Source of the DNA: Burhinus oedicnemus
Taxonomy: Eukaryota > Chordata > Aves > Charadriiformes > Burhinidae
Reading direction: 5' to 3'
NCBI GenBank assembly: GCA_008921705.1
Contig: VFFE01006810.1
Span: 267,586-331,585, forward strand
DNA: 64,000 bases
Below are positions 24,347 through 37,369 of the stretch, piece by piece; the stretch's first letter is position 1; the number at the start of each line of letters is the position of its first letter. A program made the position numbers and the translations under genes. Below the pieces are notes generated by a model. It saw only the letters and a program-made list of their open reading frames with translations. It made no database searches and was not told the DNA's origin.

Positions 24347-26838
24347 TAGTCTTTACAATTTTCAGACTCCTAGAGATAGCAACGTTTATTTTCTAGTACA
24401 GCAACTGGGTTTAAAAAAAAAAAAGCAGCATGCTTATCAAATGTTTGGTTTAGATTACTTCTAAATAAAATAGGAACAAGAATCCTTCCCAACCTCAGTA
24501 AATGAAAGCCAGTAAAAACCTGTATCCTTCTTGTTAACTACAAATAAAATTTATGCAGCAGTAGCATGGTTTGCCATACATCTTGAATTAGATGTCTCTG
24601 TTTTCCCATGCACACATGAGAAAAACTAACAATACTAAATATCTTTAACAAGGGTTCTCTGTGTAAAAATTTTTAGCTCAAATTTAGGCCTTTTACGCTC
24701 TCTTCCTCATTCCCCAAGGTATTGATCATACTGTGCCACATGTGAACTCGTGATATGTGATGTGAAATTACCTAGTCCCTTGATGTGCCAGCTGGCTAGC
24801 TTGGAAAATAAGCTTTGTTTCAGATACTTCAATTTAACCAAGTTACATAAAAAGCAAACATTTTATATAGTTTTGTGAGGTAGAGCAAATGTTAAGGAAG
24901 TGCTTGCTAGTATTTACAAAATTTTGAATGTTGTCTTTCCTGCTGAAGTGCCTTGTAAATGGGCAGTCTGAAGGAATTTTTTTACAAAAGAAGAGAAGGT
25001 TTAATTCTGAAGTTTTTAACCATTTGCAGTTTTAATGTTTCTCTATAACCATATCGGTTATATAGATCCATTTCATATAAATTTGTTGTATCAGGTTAAT
25101 TACATTAAAGTAAAAAACAAATCATTTAACTTTGTACACTTAGAAAGTCTTATTTTACTTTAAATCAAGTTCACTGCAGTTAAGGATTGAATTACCATTG
25201 CCTAAACCAAACCCAGTCTAAACCAATATGTAAACATCTGTACAGACACATGATGACCAGTTAGGAAGTTAGTATTGATGAAAATAAGAATGCAGAAAAA
25301 TCCTAGCATATCTATAACACAAATTACCTAATGGGAGTCAAGAACCCTCTTCTTCTATAAACTATTCTCTGAACTGTATTAAATTCATGCAACTACTTTT
25401 TAGGAGATATATGAAGTGATAAGGGCCCTGAAATCCTTTGTCTATAGCTTTGTGCTATGAAGAGTCATAATCACCACTATCTTTATTTTTCTATTACTCC
25501 TTGCTTCTGGGATAGGGAATACCCCAGGTCATACACACTGTTTTTCTTACTGTTGTCTACTCTCAGCTTACTTGGTACTTATCTAGGTGTCGGGTAGCCT
25601 GTCTCCCATAACTTATATTTGTAAGTGAAAGGACCCTCTACTCACTAAAAAGCTTTGGGAAGTCCTGTCTTTTCTATCAACGGAACTAGGAGCCATACTT
25701 ACTGAGTCTGCCTGGAGGTGATCTACAATTCTTTGTCTTGTCATTAAAGAAATCAGAGAGATGTCTTTGCTACAGCTCATAGGCTCTAAAATCCTTAGCC
25801 ACTGATCAGGAAAACAGATGGCAGTACTGCAGATAGTCTTATTTTTCTGTTTATCTGAAAATTTAACATTTCACTCTGGAAGCAAAGCTTCTTATCACCT
25901 GTGGTGTATTTTTTGTTGAAGCTTGAGCACAGTCTTTTTCACCTAAATCTCCTCTGAGTGAGCATATGCCTTCAACACAAGACGAGCTATGCTCCTAACC
26001 AGGTCTGTCTAACTGAAATTACTGAAATCAGCTAGACAATGCCAGCCAGCAGTGCAGACAGCATAACTCAGCTTATTCTGTCATGTTAAACCTTATTACT
26101 GGGAAACAAATAATGAATTTGAACCTAGGCTACTAACACAAGTTTGTTTTTTCTTCACTGCTCTACTAACCTGATGCAAGTTAGGGGCAATTTTTTTTTT
26201 TGCTTTACTTTTGGTAAAGGCAGTCAGCAGTAATGCATCCACACCACCTGGGAGCTTCTGTGTCATTATGCAGCAGCCTCGTCTCCCACGTCACAGCTAC
26301 GTGCCGCACTACTTTAACAGAATCTCAGTTCCCTTAACAGCTCCAGAAACCCACCAAAGGAAATGTAAAAACATTAGTTTTAATCCCCTGAGAAATATTT
26401 TATTGTAATCTGTTCCCAGGTAGGGTTCTTAGTTGCCACTGAGGAATAAATCCTAATTAGCTTTGATTTTTTTCCAGACCATATTATTAATGTACTTAGC
26501 TTACTACTCTTTTCTGACAAGATGTTTTGTGGAAGAGTTTTTTAAAGCAGTTATACGATAATCTTGATTATTTGAAAAGTTTCTATGCGTACAGTTTTTA
26601 AACACTCTTCATCTTAGGAAGTCAGTTATGAGAAGGGCAAATAATAAATAAGATTTGCTCAAGTTTGTAAACATTTTCAACTTCTATTGTCATTTCATGT
26701 GACGGTTGAAACCATCCTTTGCTTCGTTACCTGTGCATGCATCAATCCCCATGACAGCAACAGAGAGAGATGGGATTTCTTAGACCCGGTTTGTCTGACA
26801 CAGCTCCACTGGGTAGCTCTTTGAGCTGAGAAGTTTAC
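24347..26838. other. Non-coding, no recognised element
   Basis: No gene, repeat family or simple repeat longer than about 12 bp was recognised, apart from a T-run at about 26191-26201. Confidence 0.45.
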
Positions 26839-26932
26839 CCTTTCAGCACTACAATGTAATTAGTGTATCCTTGTTTCGTGGCAAGTGTTGCTACTACAGC
26901 TTCACGAATAGCCTCTTCATCTCTGAGAAACA
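26839..26932 (-). other. Candidate internal coding exon (unidentified)
   Basis: On the minus strand, the acceptor 'ttcgtttccacag' ends at 26933 and the donor 'AAAGG|gtaaac' starts at 26838. The 94-nt interval is open in one frame for exactly 30 whole codons (entry phase 1, exit phase 2), reading FLRDEEAIREAVVATLATKQ and then GYTNYIVVLK. The residue mix is protein-like, with a charged amphipathic stretch followed by a hydrophobic one, and is not low-complexity. A TAA lies immediately past the donor in the same frame. I do not recognise a family. Its exit phase (2) does not match the entry phase (1) of the minus-strand candidate at 4310-4535, so the two cannot be consecutive exons. Confidence 0.28.
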
Positions 26933-27408
26933 CTGTGGAAACGAAGTCTGAATTTTAAAAAGGCTGAATTTGACTTAGCTTCCAGAGAAAAGAACATGCT
27001 AGAGGAAGCGGGAGAAAATTATTTTCTGAAGCCTACTTTAGTTCCCTCAAAGCATAGCAATTGAGTCAAATCTTGCCTCCAACCATGCTAACCCTCAGTG
27101 AAGCAGCTCTCTTCAGAAAATATTCAGCAGACCCATGTTGTCCAATACAGCTTTTGTTAGAAGTATAGTCAACTTGCCACCATGTCATTTCAGTAGAAGC
27201 AATCTAAATTCTCCTAACAGAAACTGCTACTTTATTCTAAACTTCATCCATCTGCCAAAACAACACAAGTCCTTAACTACTGTGTGAACTTGTACAGCAC
27301 AACCAAGATAACTTCACTTGAAGCCTTAGTGCATGTCTAGAGCAGCCAGTGTGCACCAAACAACTGTCATGGGATATCACACTTTTTGTGGGGAGAATTA
27401 ATGAGCAG

Positions 27409-27450
27409 AATCAGAGAGTCACAAAGGTCAGAAGGGACTTCTGCTGGATT
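27409..27450. repeat. Possible very short CR1 tail relic
   Basis: The string 'cagaatcagagagtcacaaa' followed by 'ggtcagaagggacttctg' resembles the 3'-terminal region of older CR1 copies (complement orientation). The resemblance ends after about 40 bp, so this may be chance. Confidence 0.2.
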
Positions 27451-27879
27451 AACAACCCAAAAGGCAGACAAAGATCACACTGCTCTGCAGCTAATGCTGC
27501 ATCTGAACGCTAACTATGAGCAGTCCCAACATTCCCCTAAGCTGCAGACTTGAACACACCAATGAGAGAAATTACACATACAACAAAAGTACAAAACCCC
27601 ACCCCCTGGAGCAGAACAGGGACACAAAGGCAGGCTATGCCACAGTCACTGGATTGCTAGAAGCATATCCACCACAACCCTCCAGAAAACAGAAAATGTG
27701 TTGCTTTCTTCCCCACCATGCCTGGCTTGCAGGAGCAATGGGGGAATTTGAGGGACGTGCTAACAGCAGTCTGCTGCCTCCAGCCTGGGGTAGCCACTGA
27801 ATCACATCTAGTCAAAAAATCCTCACATAAAGCACAGACATTCTTATGATCTCACTTGTTTCCATATTAATATGCTAAG

Positions 27880-28060
27880 CACTCAGGATTTTTTTTATTT
27901 TCTAAGTTTTTGGTGTGAATTCATTAATTAACCCAGTAAATTTGCTAATGAATATTTTAATAGCGTTAATATGCTGCATATGCAATTTGAGTCTACAGAC
28001 TACCACCTGGAGAAGAACTACTTCAACGTTTGATTGATTTGTGATGCAAGTTTTGTTTTG
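27880..28060. promoter_or_regulatory. Candidate conserved non-coding element with homeodomain-like sites
   Basis: This AT-rich block has several homeodomain-type cores close together: TTAATTA at 27924-27930, TAATGA at 27946-27951, a TTAATATGC/TATGCAAT POU-like pair at about 27966-27986, and TGATTGATT (PBX/HOX-like) at 28031-28039. Such clustering is typical of developmental enhancers in gene deserts. AT-rich DNA produces such cores by chance, and conservation cannot be judged from one sequence. Confidence 0.2.
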
Positions 28061-29710
28061 CCACCCTTTCCCTTCTTCTAGGTCAGGCAGGCGGCTTTCC
28101 AGTAATAATCACATCCTTAGCCCAAGTCATCTTGGAAGACAATTTCACACCGGCAGTGAAGGTTAAATATTTTTAAAATGCAAACAAAATGAATTTTTAA
28201 AAGCTTCAAAATAGCTTTGGATTCAGAAAGCTTTTTACAATCCATGGGCAGTTCTCTTTAAGGGAAGATGCTCTTAAGTTATGCAGACTTCTCATTTGTC
28301 AGTTCAGAGATTTCTCTGTCTCCTCTGCCACATAGTCTGTATAATTTAAGGTGACTCACTGTACAGGAAAGTTCACCTTCCATTAAAATGTTTCCTTTAG
28401 TAAGCACTCTCCTGGAAGTGCTGTAGTGTAAACATGAGTGGCTACGAATACGAACATTTATTAAATAGTGCTGATGAATTTTTCAATACCTAAGGGAGAG
28501 CAATTCACAGCTCAATCATTCAGGCCATTTTAAGTGCTGCACAGGACAATTCCACTACATCTTCCATTAATATTTAATTGCCCATTTTATTCTGTTTACC
28601 TTTTTGGTTAATATATAATTTAAAGCCCTTCTACTAAAAAGGAGGGGAAAAAAAGAGAACAACTGTTAGCCTGCTTTTAACAAATCTCTGGTGAGAGCTT
28701 TTCCTTCATTTAAAATTCATTGCAAAGAAATTTTATTTAATATCAGTAACACAAACCCCAGGTATTAAAGCAAAACTTGGAAGCAACTGTTGCATAACAG
28801 TCCTGACATTGACTTAGATTTGGCCGACACTAGTTTCTGACTGGCAGACTTTGACAAAGCACCCCAGCAGCCTGGGATGATGCCACATAGCCTGACCACT
28901 GGAAGGAAATAAAAAAGAACCCAGTGTGACAAAAAACACACCTGTTGCACAATGGTTATTCCACAGGAAGTAATATTCTTCACGGTTTTGGTGGAGAGGG
29001 AAAAGGGATTGCAAAATATAACAAAAACACTTTGTTCACTTTTACAAAAATGGAGAATGTTTACAGCTGGATATGTTACACTGTGGTGTTTAGGAAAAAA
29101 ACCTGCTAGATTAATATGCCTGAAAATATTTGGGTACTGTAAACTGGATATGAAAGCAACAATCACGTAAGAGTGTTACGATTGCTCTTCATTGCCAGTC
29201 ATTGGGATATCACACCTTATTACAATCGGGAATCTCATAGAGAATGATTGATGTATTAATAGCAGTAATAGACCTGCTTTTGAATTTGGAACAAAATTGA
29301 TAGCAGCGGTACTTGAGCTTTGGTTACTATTTTGGGAATCACACGCAAACTCAAACGGGCTTAAATATTGACATAAGTGTGGTGATTCTGAACTATTCAG
29401 AGGCTGTAAGTTTGATCTTGCACTCTCCGTAGTCTTTAATATATATAAACCAGATTAGGAGTTAAGAACCTAAAATACTCTATCGCTTTTGCCACCTCCA
29501 CAGATAAGATCTGTGGTCTGTGGATCTTCAGACACACTTTAATAGCTGTCTCATGTGCTCCTTTGGCTTTACACAGGGAACGTTGCATGAGTACAGAACA
29601 GACAAACACAATTTTCTCTGAGAAACAAAGAAATTGTAACATTGCTTACTGGATTCACAGTCTTTTTGTAGTCTCTATTCATTTAACAAGCAGGTTATTT
29701 AAAATTATCG
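28061..29710. other. Non-coding, no recognised element
   Basis: The longest open frame is on the minus strand at 29166-28765 (133 codons). Its product is rich in Cys, Phe and Ser, with no start context, splice signals or motif that would support a gene. Confidence 0.4.
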
Positions 29711-29868
29711 TATATATATATATTACCCTCATATGTATAAGATGGATAGATAGAAGTAGATACAGACACAGGTGCTTACATATAACATAGAAAAGTGCAT
29801 ATATGTACACACACATATATGTACATATATATATATACATACATTTACACATATATATACACACACTA
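29711..29868. repeat. Compound (TA)n/(CA)n microsatellite
   Basis: Alternating tatata, gatagata, acacac and tacatata runs extend for about 160 bp, interrupted around 29730-29800. The Tyr/Ile/Cys-rich open frames on both strands here are artefacts of the repeat. Confidence 0.9.
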
Positions 29869-29959
29869 TTTCTTCAAAACAGAGAGCTACCCTTCAAAGG
29901 AACTTACTTTCATGGTTTTACAGTAATAGTAAATCCTGGATATTACTATGCATAATCTG

Positions 29960-32900
29960 AGTTTCACTTAGCTTTGTCTTTCAAAACCTGGTTACCAGGG
30001 AAAGGCCAGCAAGGCTATCGTGTGTTCTGTCCTTGTAGAAAGTTATTTGTGTTCTTTTCAGCTAAGATATGTCAGGTCATCTCACAGCCAATGCTTACCA
30101 GATGTCTGTTCAATATGGTACGGAATGTGAGAAAAGATAAAGACATTGGTCATGCCGCATTTTCTACTGATGCAATAAAATGAAGGTGATTAATATAGTT
30201 TCATGTACATAACCTCCACCTGTACTTAAGTCAAACTGGGGGCAGAGGATGCATCCAATAAAAAATCCTGACCTTTCGAATGTTGATAATTTTTTGAAAA
30301 ATAAACAGATAATTAAAAGAATTAAATTCCTTAGCTTTTTTGGCTCATTCCCTTCTTTTCATTTTCTTTTCCAGTCATTCAGGGTACATCTACATAGCAT
30401 AATACTATGTCATGGAAGTAGATCTAGATGAGGTATTAGAAAGCTGGTGCATTAAGCAAGCATTTTGTCTGTGGCAAATATGCCTTGCTTTTCAGAATTA
30501 AGTATAATATAAAAGACTTGCATATTCATATTCACAAGATCAGAGCGTAACTTATATAACAACCTGATGAAAGTGGGAAAATGTGACCATAATATACAAA
30601 GTTAACATGACTTCAGCTACTATATTTTTTTAAAAAATGAAAGGAGACACAAAAAGTATGAACAGAATAAAACAGCAGATCTGCAGTTTTCAAAGAGGAG
30701 ACATATCTAGTACTGGAAAATGTTTAGATTTGCTTCTAGTACATCTTCTTCAACCTTGGGAACAAACTAGGCAAACTCAACGGCATTATCTGTGACCTTG
30801 CTTCTTAAAGTTATAATTTCAAGGTAACAGTGTAAGGCTGCCTCTTCACAAGTGAACTAGCTGAGAATAATTAGCGTTTCTGTCTGCAGCAATACGTGGG
30901 CAAGGACAACATTCGCAAGAAGGCTTCATGTTTAATCACCAGATCAGGAACAGACAGTCAATACAATCATGGGGAAGGTCATTCTGTTTTTGAATCCTCA
31001 GACCTTATCATAATCTAGAAAACTAACCCAAGCCTGGCTGAAGTTTAAAGGAAAGATATCTCTGTTAAAAACAAAACAAGACACACACACGCACTCTCCC
31101 TTTCCCTGATCTTAACAAATTTTGAATCTTCAGGACTTCCGTATAGCAAAGCTTCAAACAGGTGCAAGGTCAGCAAACAGTAATTTCCTCATTAACAGTC
31201 CAAGCCATGAGGATGCGTTTCCTCCTCTGCATGACCAATGTGCTGTGACATGCTTGCTAAGGGCCTCTGTCCACTGTTGCCATTTCCCATGACCTCTAGG
31301 AAAACAATATGCGGTGTCTACCTCTACTCCAGCTCTTTGGTCTGTTTTGGTCTTGTTGCACACAATAAACGTCAACCACTTATGATCTTATTCCCCCTAT
31401 CAGCCAGCCTAAAACACTAGTGTTCTGCAACATGAAGGGCATGCGGTTTGAGATATAAGCCTATCCAGTCTGAAATCATCAAAGTAATACTTAAGCTATA
31501 GACTCACCTGATAAAATAAAATATGTTTTTATTAGTAGCTTTGTTACAGCTTGCAAATATGCAAGACCTTTTCTTGTTTTGGATTATGTTTTTTATGACA
31601 AATCTGGTTGCCTGGCCTATACAGTAAATAACTGGATCTTATTATTTTATTTACATTTAACCTACAGTAAAATTGATTTACCAGTGACAATCTACTCGCA
31701 GAGATCAGAGTAACCTATATTATTTGAGAAAGGCTAGTAATCTTCACCCAATAATCAGAGATGGTGTTTGTGTGTTAAAATCCATGTCCAGCTCAGACCA
31801 AATGAATTCATAGAAGTTACTCAGTCATACAAGAAGAAAAGTCTTCCTAGTTTGGTTTATGGATGTTTTTCTAAGTTTGTCTGAACAACAGGCAGACACT
31901 GCATGGTATCGGTCTTGCTTCTGTCTAGGACTATGTGCAAACTGAAGCAAGGAGAAAGAGGGGAAAATTCATTCTTTTGGTTTGGTGTTTCTCCATTTGT
32001 GGTTTACTAAATTATCAAAGTATTTTTGGCTGTTTTTTCTGACTTTTTGTTTGCTTCCTTTATAACACTGTAAATTGCTAAACACAGAGATGTTTAGTAG
32101 CTGTTCCCAATCATTGCCTAAATTTCACATTCTTTCACACTTCCTCTCTAGACTTACTATGTCACTAGTTAAATATGGTCTATTCATATCGTTTTCCTAT
32201 TAACTGCCTTCAAATTCTACTCTCTTGCTCCTAGAAAGCTGACCCCAAATGGGATGCATCATTACATTTTAGTATCTGTAAAGTCAGCCACAAGTATTTT
32301 TTAATGTCCCTGATATTTTTCAGTCTGTTGCCTCTAATTTCCCTGTGATTAGCAGACATGTGATTATCAAACCTCCAGTTTTACTGGTAGATGTTCAGTA
32401 CCAGTAAAAGCTTTTACTTTTGGGATTGATACTATGCTTTATTCAGTACTGATCTACAAGCACAAGCTCTTACTTTTTATCACATGCTTGTAATTTTTTT
32501 AGAATTTCTCTAGTCACTTCCATGGGTTAGATGGAAACTACTCGTATAGATTTCAAGCACAACACTAGAAGTTTAGTATGCAAGAAGATCATTTGGGTTG
32601 GTTCTGCCATGTTGTGTAACCTCAGCCGTTGTTAAAATACTTGCTGGCAATTGGTGCTGTGTTTCCGGGCAAACCACATCCATATTTTTCTTTTCCTGAC
32701 CAGTTTTCTCTCCCAAAAGGGTGAGTACATTGGCTGCATGCCATCCTTCAGAAAATCAGCTCACTCTAGCATGTTCGGATGCCCTTGTTCGGTGCTGCCT
32801 GAAGATGACAAGCAATGGGGTGAAGACCGACAGAGTTGGTCTCCTCTGAGGAAAGGGGTACCTTTTTGTTTCCTTTTCAGGGTACACAGTATACAGGGAA

Positions 32901-33160
32901 TGCAGACAACACTCTAAGTTAGAAAATAAGCACACCACACACCTCATCTTCAACAGTCCTACAGGAGGACTCTTACTCATGCTCATAGGAATCAATGCAT
33001 TGGTCCTACAACACCTAAAATCTGCTTCCACTTTGTCAGACCGAGACAGCAATCCTGACGCTGCCAGACTGGGTGTTCAGAGAGCTCTGTCTGCTAACAC
33101 TGCACCATCTGCTCCATTTTGCCCTCAGCATAAAGTAGGACACCATGTTCATTCCACACA
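29960..33160. other. Non-coding, no recognised element
   Basis: No gene or repeat family was recognised. Overlapping open frames at 32651-33188 on both strands are short and without motifs. A 'ggtgagtac' donor-like string at about 32720 has no convincing upstream acceptor. A small (CA)n run is at about 31080-31090. Confidence 0.45.
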
Positions 33161-33182
33161 CATAACAATAACAATAACAACA
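33161..33182. repeat. (AACAAT)n short tandem repeat
   Basis: About three and a half copies of the hexamer aacaat on the plus strand. It is a simple repeat. Confidence 0.8.
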
Positions 33183-36100
33183 GTATGATTCAGAAGACAA
33201 TCAAACATTTGAAATGGATCAGTGACAAATGTCAGCAGAAGCCTGGATCTACGAACCTTTTGTAGCACACACTTGTGACAACACCAATTAAGTATAAAAG
33301 AGAAATGTTACTTTAAAATGTCACTAGAAATGAGCCCTGTACTTAAAGGGTTGACTCATCTTATGCAAATACATTACATCCTTGAAACACACTATGTCCA
33401 TGTTTATCCTTCTGCCTTTGTGATAGGATCACACCAGTAAGGTGAATGTAATCAGCAACTAGCAGTGAAGCTTTCAAAGCCCCTTTGTATGAGTAGAGAG
33501 CTCCACAACAGTCAGTAATGAAGATTCACATTCTTTGTTCCTATATATGTGCCTGTGCACATCTTTATAGGTGTTCCTATGTTTAACCTTCACGTCAAGC
33601 AATGTTTTTGAATGCGTTTGTGGAAGAGATGGATCAAGATCATCTTTCCAGTAGATCTTTCTGGAGAGGCTGCATGCATGCTGCAGACATACTTCATAAA
33701 GTACAAGCAGCCAATAGATGGGGAAATACTCACAGAGATGTACCATGTGCAAATCTTACTGCCACTGAAGTACACACTAAAAACCATTAGTGAATCAGAA
33801 GTAATATGGTACTCCACATCATCCACACAAAAATATTTTATTTCTCTTTCATATAGTCTGGTTTCTTCACATATAGACTTCACAGAAACTCTGAAAAAGT
33901 TAGAAGTATACAGAAAGTTTCAGAAAAAGGACAGTTTATCATATCCCTTTTGAACCAAATTGGGACACCAACAGCACTGAGATTTCAACAGACAGTAGTT
34001 CAGAAGAATCTTGAATTCTGTTTTTCAAACAGTGCAATAACACTCTTTGCCATGAAAATAGAGTTGGCAATTCTCATGTAAAAATGAATTTCCAAGTCAG
34101 ACTTAGAGCAAAAAAAAGGAAAAGAGTTAAAGGAAAATTAAAGGAAAAAATCTTTACTTTAGAGTGTTACAAGAAGAAAAATCCCAAAATAATCTGTTTG
34201 CTAAGTAAATGAAAATAAAAGGTAGTTGATGCTCTCAATAAAAGTGGTGCTTGGCCTGGCTTCACTTCAGGGTATGTTTGGTATTTAAAGCTGGACTTTT
34301 TCACCATGAAAAGTGTTTTCTGTCAAGGAGGATTCTACTACATTTTTAAATATCACTGAACAGCTTAGGAAGTTTTCTTTACCACTGTTAAGTGTACAGC
34401 GTTTATAGGCAAAAACGGTGAGGGGTGAGTTTTAGTTTTAAATTATGTTAAATAAAAATATTGGATTGTCCAGAATGATAGTCATCAGAACAGTTTCCTC
34501 CTTACCATAGCCACAATTATTGGTGAGAAGGTCAACAGAGGAATTTTTGTATTTTCCCTTAGAGCTGTACTGATATGAGGAAATACTATAAGACAGGTCC
34601 TGTCTCTGCAATATCGAGAGTCCTGTCTTCACAGGAAAATTGCACACACCTGTTAGATAGTTTTTATGTTAGTGTTGTAATGACTCTGTATTAAAAATTA
34701 CGATTCTCTTGCTTACATGAGTTTAAACGTAGCCTTTGAAAAATATTAGAATATGGTGTACGTGAATAGAGGATTATCCACCAGCTTGTGGTTTAATATT
34801 TAAAGTAAATTTCTTTATCCATGTAAAGTATCCATCATATTCTACTGCATATATGACCAGTGGCACAAATACATTACAATGATCTCACACACATTTCCAA
34901 AAACACGGAAAAAAGAATTTAAAAACTCAGAGATTTTAATTTGATCGTTTTCTCATTTAACTTATACTTATGCAATTATATCAGTCTATTAATTCAACAC
35001 ATCAGTACATACATCCAGTGATGATGCTGTTTATTTCCAATAGATATGAAAAATTATTCTTTGCATAGTCTTGAAATGATCATTGGAAAGAAAATAAATT
35101 ACTCTGTACTGAATATTTTCTTTCACTGAATTAGAATTTCCCTGATGCATCTTCTTTCACAAATTAGGAATAAAGATGCATTTTCATGGGTAATTCCAAA
35201 CAGTCCACTTTGGCTCAGACTTAAGTACTGAGCTGCAAAAAGCAGTACATAGTCCTTATGATATTTAACATAAAATGTCTAGTAGCAACAGTAACTGAGT
35301 GAGTTTCTTTTATCCTACGTGTGGGATAAAATATAATGAACACCACAGGTACTCTTCCTCTGTATCTAAGGGTAGGTTAGGGCAGTGAAATACACCATGT
35401 GTCTCACCCAAACTAAACTAGATAAAATTAAAACAGATATATATCATTTCCAAATGAGTTTATGAGAAAAAAAATGCTCTTTCTTACTTTTAAATGTATG
35501 TGTTCTTTTTAGTATAAATCTGCATGTTTGGCAAGATATCTGCTTTCCTAGTTTAAGGTTCATGTTTCACAGCTTAGCTTTGGCAGTGAGCAGAAGCCAA
35601 GGTACATTCTTCTGTACTTTAACAACACGTACAATGGGCATGCCACCAAAACTTATAGAATAAAGAAGTAATGCTTTCTTTTAGCCACCTGCCTCTTCAC
35701 ATCACTTTCTTTAATTATTGTTACAATCTGATTTCAGGGCTTCGTAAGAAATAATGTTAGGTAGCATTAATAACAGTATTTAATTAGATGATTTAAAATT
35801 CAGTTTGGAGTTAGATTTCAACTAGTTTAAAACAAGTGGAAGGACGTATGTGTCAGAGAGAAGGGTGGGAGCAAATGCAGAGAAGGTTATTTATTTTGCT
35901 TTGCTTGACTGGCTACTAAGGGAGAGGAAGATACACCTCCCCAGCTCTGTTATATACAGCCTTGGCTTTTTCCCCTAACTTCCCCCCTCCTCAACGCCCC
36001 GACAGATGGGAAAGTTACAGGCAACGCTAATTTAGATAACATCTAAAGCCTTCCCTGACAAGGTAAGTTCAAATTATGAAGCAATCCCTTCACATAGAAA

Positions 36101-36330
36101 GACCTTGTTAGTTAGATTAGTGGTGGATTGGCTCTGTGTGACAGCTTGTTTGCTAAAGGTGAGCTATCTGCATTTCCAATGCAGGCAAGCCATATCATCA
36201 TTTAAAGAAAAAATAAAGATGTCATTTCTCTTATTTGTCACAGAGTTCATGTAATATTCCTTCTCAGTTTTCTTCATTGTTGACTTCTTAGGAAAATAGC
36301 AGCAACTGTGTACGTTCGAGTGAGACACCT
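33183..36330. other. Non-coding, no recognised element
   Basis: No supported gene. At 36006-36062 a strong pyrimidine tract and acceptor pair with a gtaagt donor, but all three frames of the 57-nt interval contain stops, so it is non-coding at best. The open frames at 33474-33953 overlap on both strands and are not supported. Confidence 0.4.
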
Positions 36331-36339
36331 AATTTTGTT

Positions 36340-36440
36340 ATGGATGAACATAGTGTTGTGACAAAACAGTGGCACAGCTGTCATAACAGCTGTCACACAT
36401 TAATCATGACAGTGACAAATAGCATAATTACTTTATCTGG
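36340..36440. promoter_or_regulatory. Candidate enhancer core: paired CAGCTG E-boxes with TALE-type sites
   Basis: The decamer ACAGCTGTCA occurs twice in direct orientation, 12 bp apart (36374-36383 and 36386-36395). Each copy contains a CAGCTG E-box overlapping CTGTCA, the complement of the TGACAG core bound by MEIS/TGIF homeodomains. Just downstream are a TTAATCA homeodomain-like site and TGACAGTGACA (about 36400-36417). Dense, ordered bHLH plus TALE homeodomain motifs are characteristic of vertebrate developmental enhancers. Function is inferred from motifs only. A chance open frame (36340-36600) overlaps. Confidence 0.3.
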
Positions 36441-37369
36441 AATGTCTAGCATGCACACTCAGTATGCACCACTGCAGCATAAGCATATCAAGCATGGTTT
36501 AATTAAAAGACATCAATACAGGTTAGTTAGACATGGTCTGGAGACACTGATGCAAAATGAAAATAAAATTATTTATCGGTTCCTTTTTAGGGACACTTGA
36601 AGACCAATTACTTAGTCGAAAAGGTAATTTGAATCTCTTTTCTAATCAGTCCCTTTGATGCCAATTCTGCACGGTGAATTGAGCTACTGGCATGCATGCG
36701 TTTCTGACCCAAAACCTCAGCTATGTAGCATATTCAATGGTTATCCTTTCTTCCAAGATGGCTTAAATGTTCACATCTGTCCCACATCCTTTGATTGCAC
36801 AAAATGTAGCAAAATAACAAGCTTCATTGTGTGCTGCTGGGTAAAACTTTTCTTTCCCACAGACTCTCTAATGGAGATAGAATAGTGAAGCTTGTGTCAC
36901 AACGTGTGCTTTGGGTTCTGCAATTGCACCTGCCAAGGCTTAGGTATTATGTAGCAAAAGCCCATTATAAAGATAACTACCATTGAAAAATGCAAATCCA
37001 GCTCAAGCTCTAATTTCAAACAACCCAAAGCATTAAGAGGTAAGTTTTTGTTTCAGGACACTATCCAGTTCAAAGTTTCTTTACTTTAGCATTGCTCTCT
37101 GGGTCCACATGTGTATACAGGTTTGCAGCTGTTTTGTTTAGGCTTTTTAGACAAGGTTTAGGTATTTTTAGACAAAATACACCCAGAAAATACTGTTGCC
37201 AAGGCTCACTTCACACAGCAAATTCCACTGATAATTACCAATGTGTAGTATTTTTAATTTGCTCCAGATTTGTTAAGCTCTGCAACTCATTGAATTCACT
37301 TATTGAATTTCTAGGGGCAGTTCATGAATTGTACTGAAGCCGACTCAATGAAATATTAATGAATCAATT

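Noticed and set aside
28765..29166. 133-codon minus-strand open frame
   Set aside because: No motif, no convincing splice or promoter context, and overlapping frames on the other strand suggest chance.
29679..29960. Open frames rich in Tyr/Ile/Thr/His
   Set aside because: They are translations of the TA/CA microsatellite.
31080..31092. Short (AC)n run
   Set aside because: Too short to be more than ordinary background.
32651..33188. Overlapping 60-98 codon frames on both strands
   Set aside because: No motif, and the donor-like gtgagt at about 32722 has no matching acceptor.
36006..36062. Strong acceptor and gtaagt donor enclosing 57 nt
   Set aside because: All three forward frames contain stops, so it is not a coding exon. 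A non-coding exon cannot be supported from sequence alone.
36340..36600. 86-codon open frame over the E-box cluster
   Set aside because: The His/Thr/Ser-rich product has no domain. The regulatory reading explains the repeated motif better.
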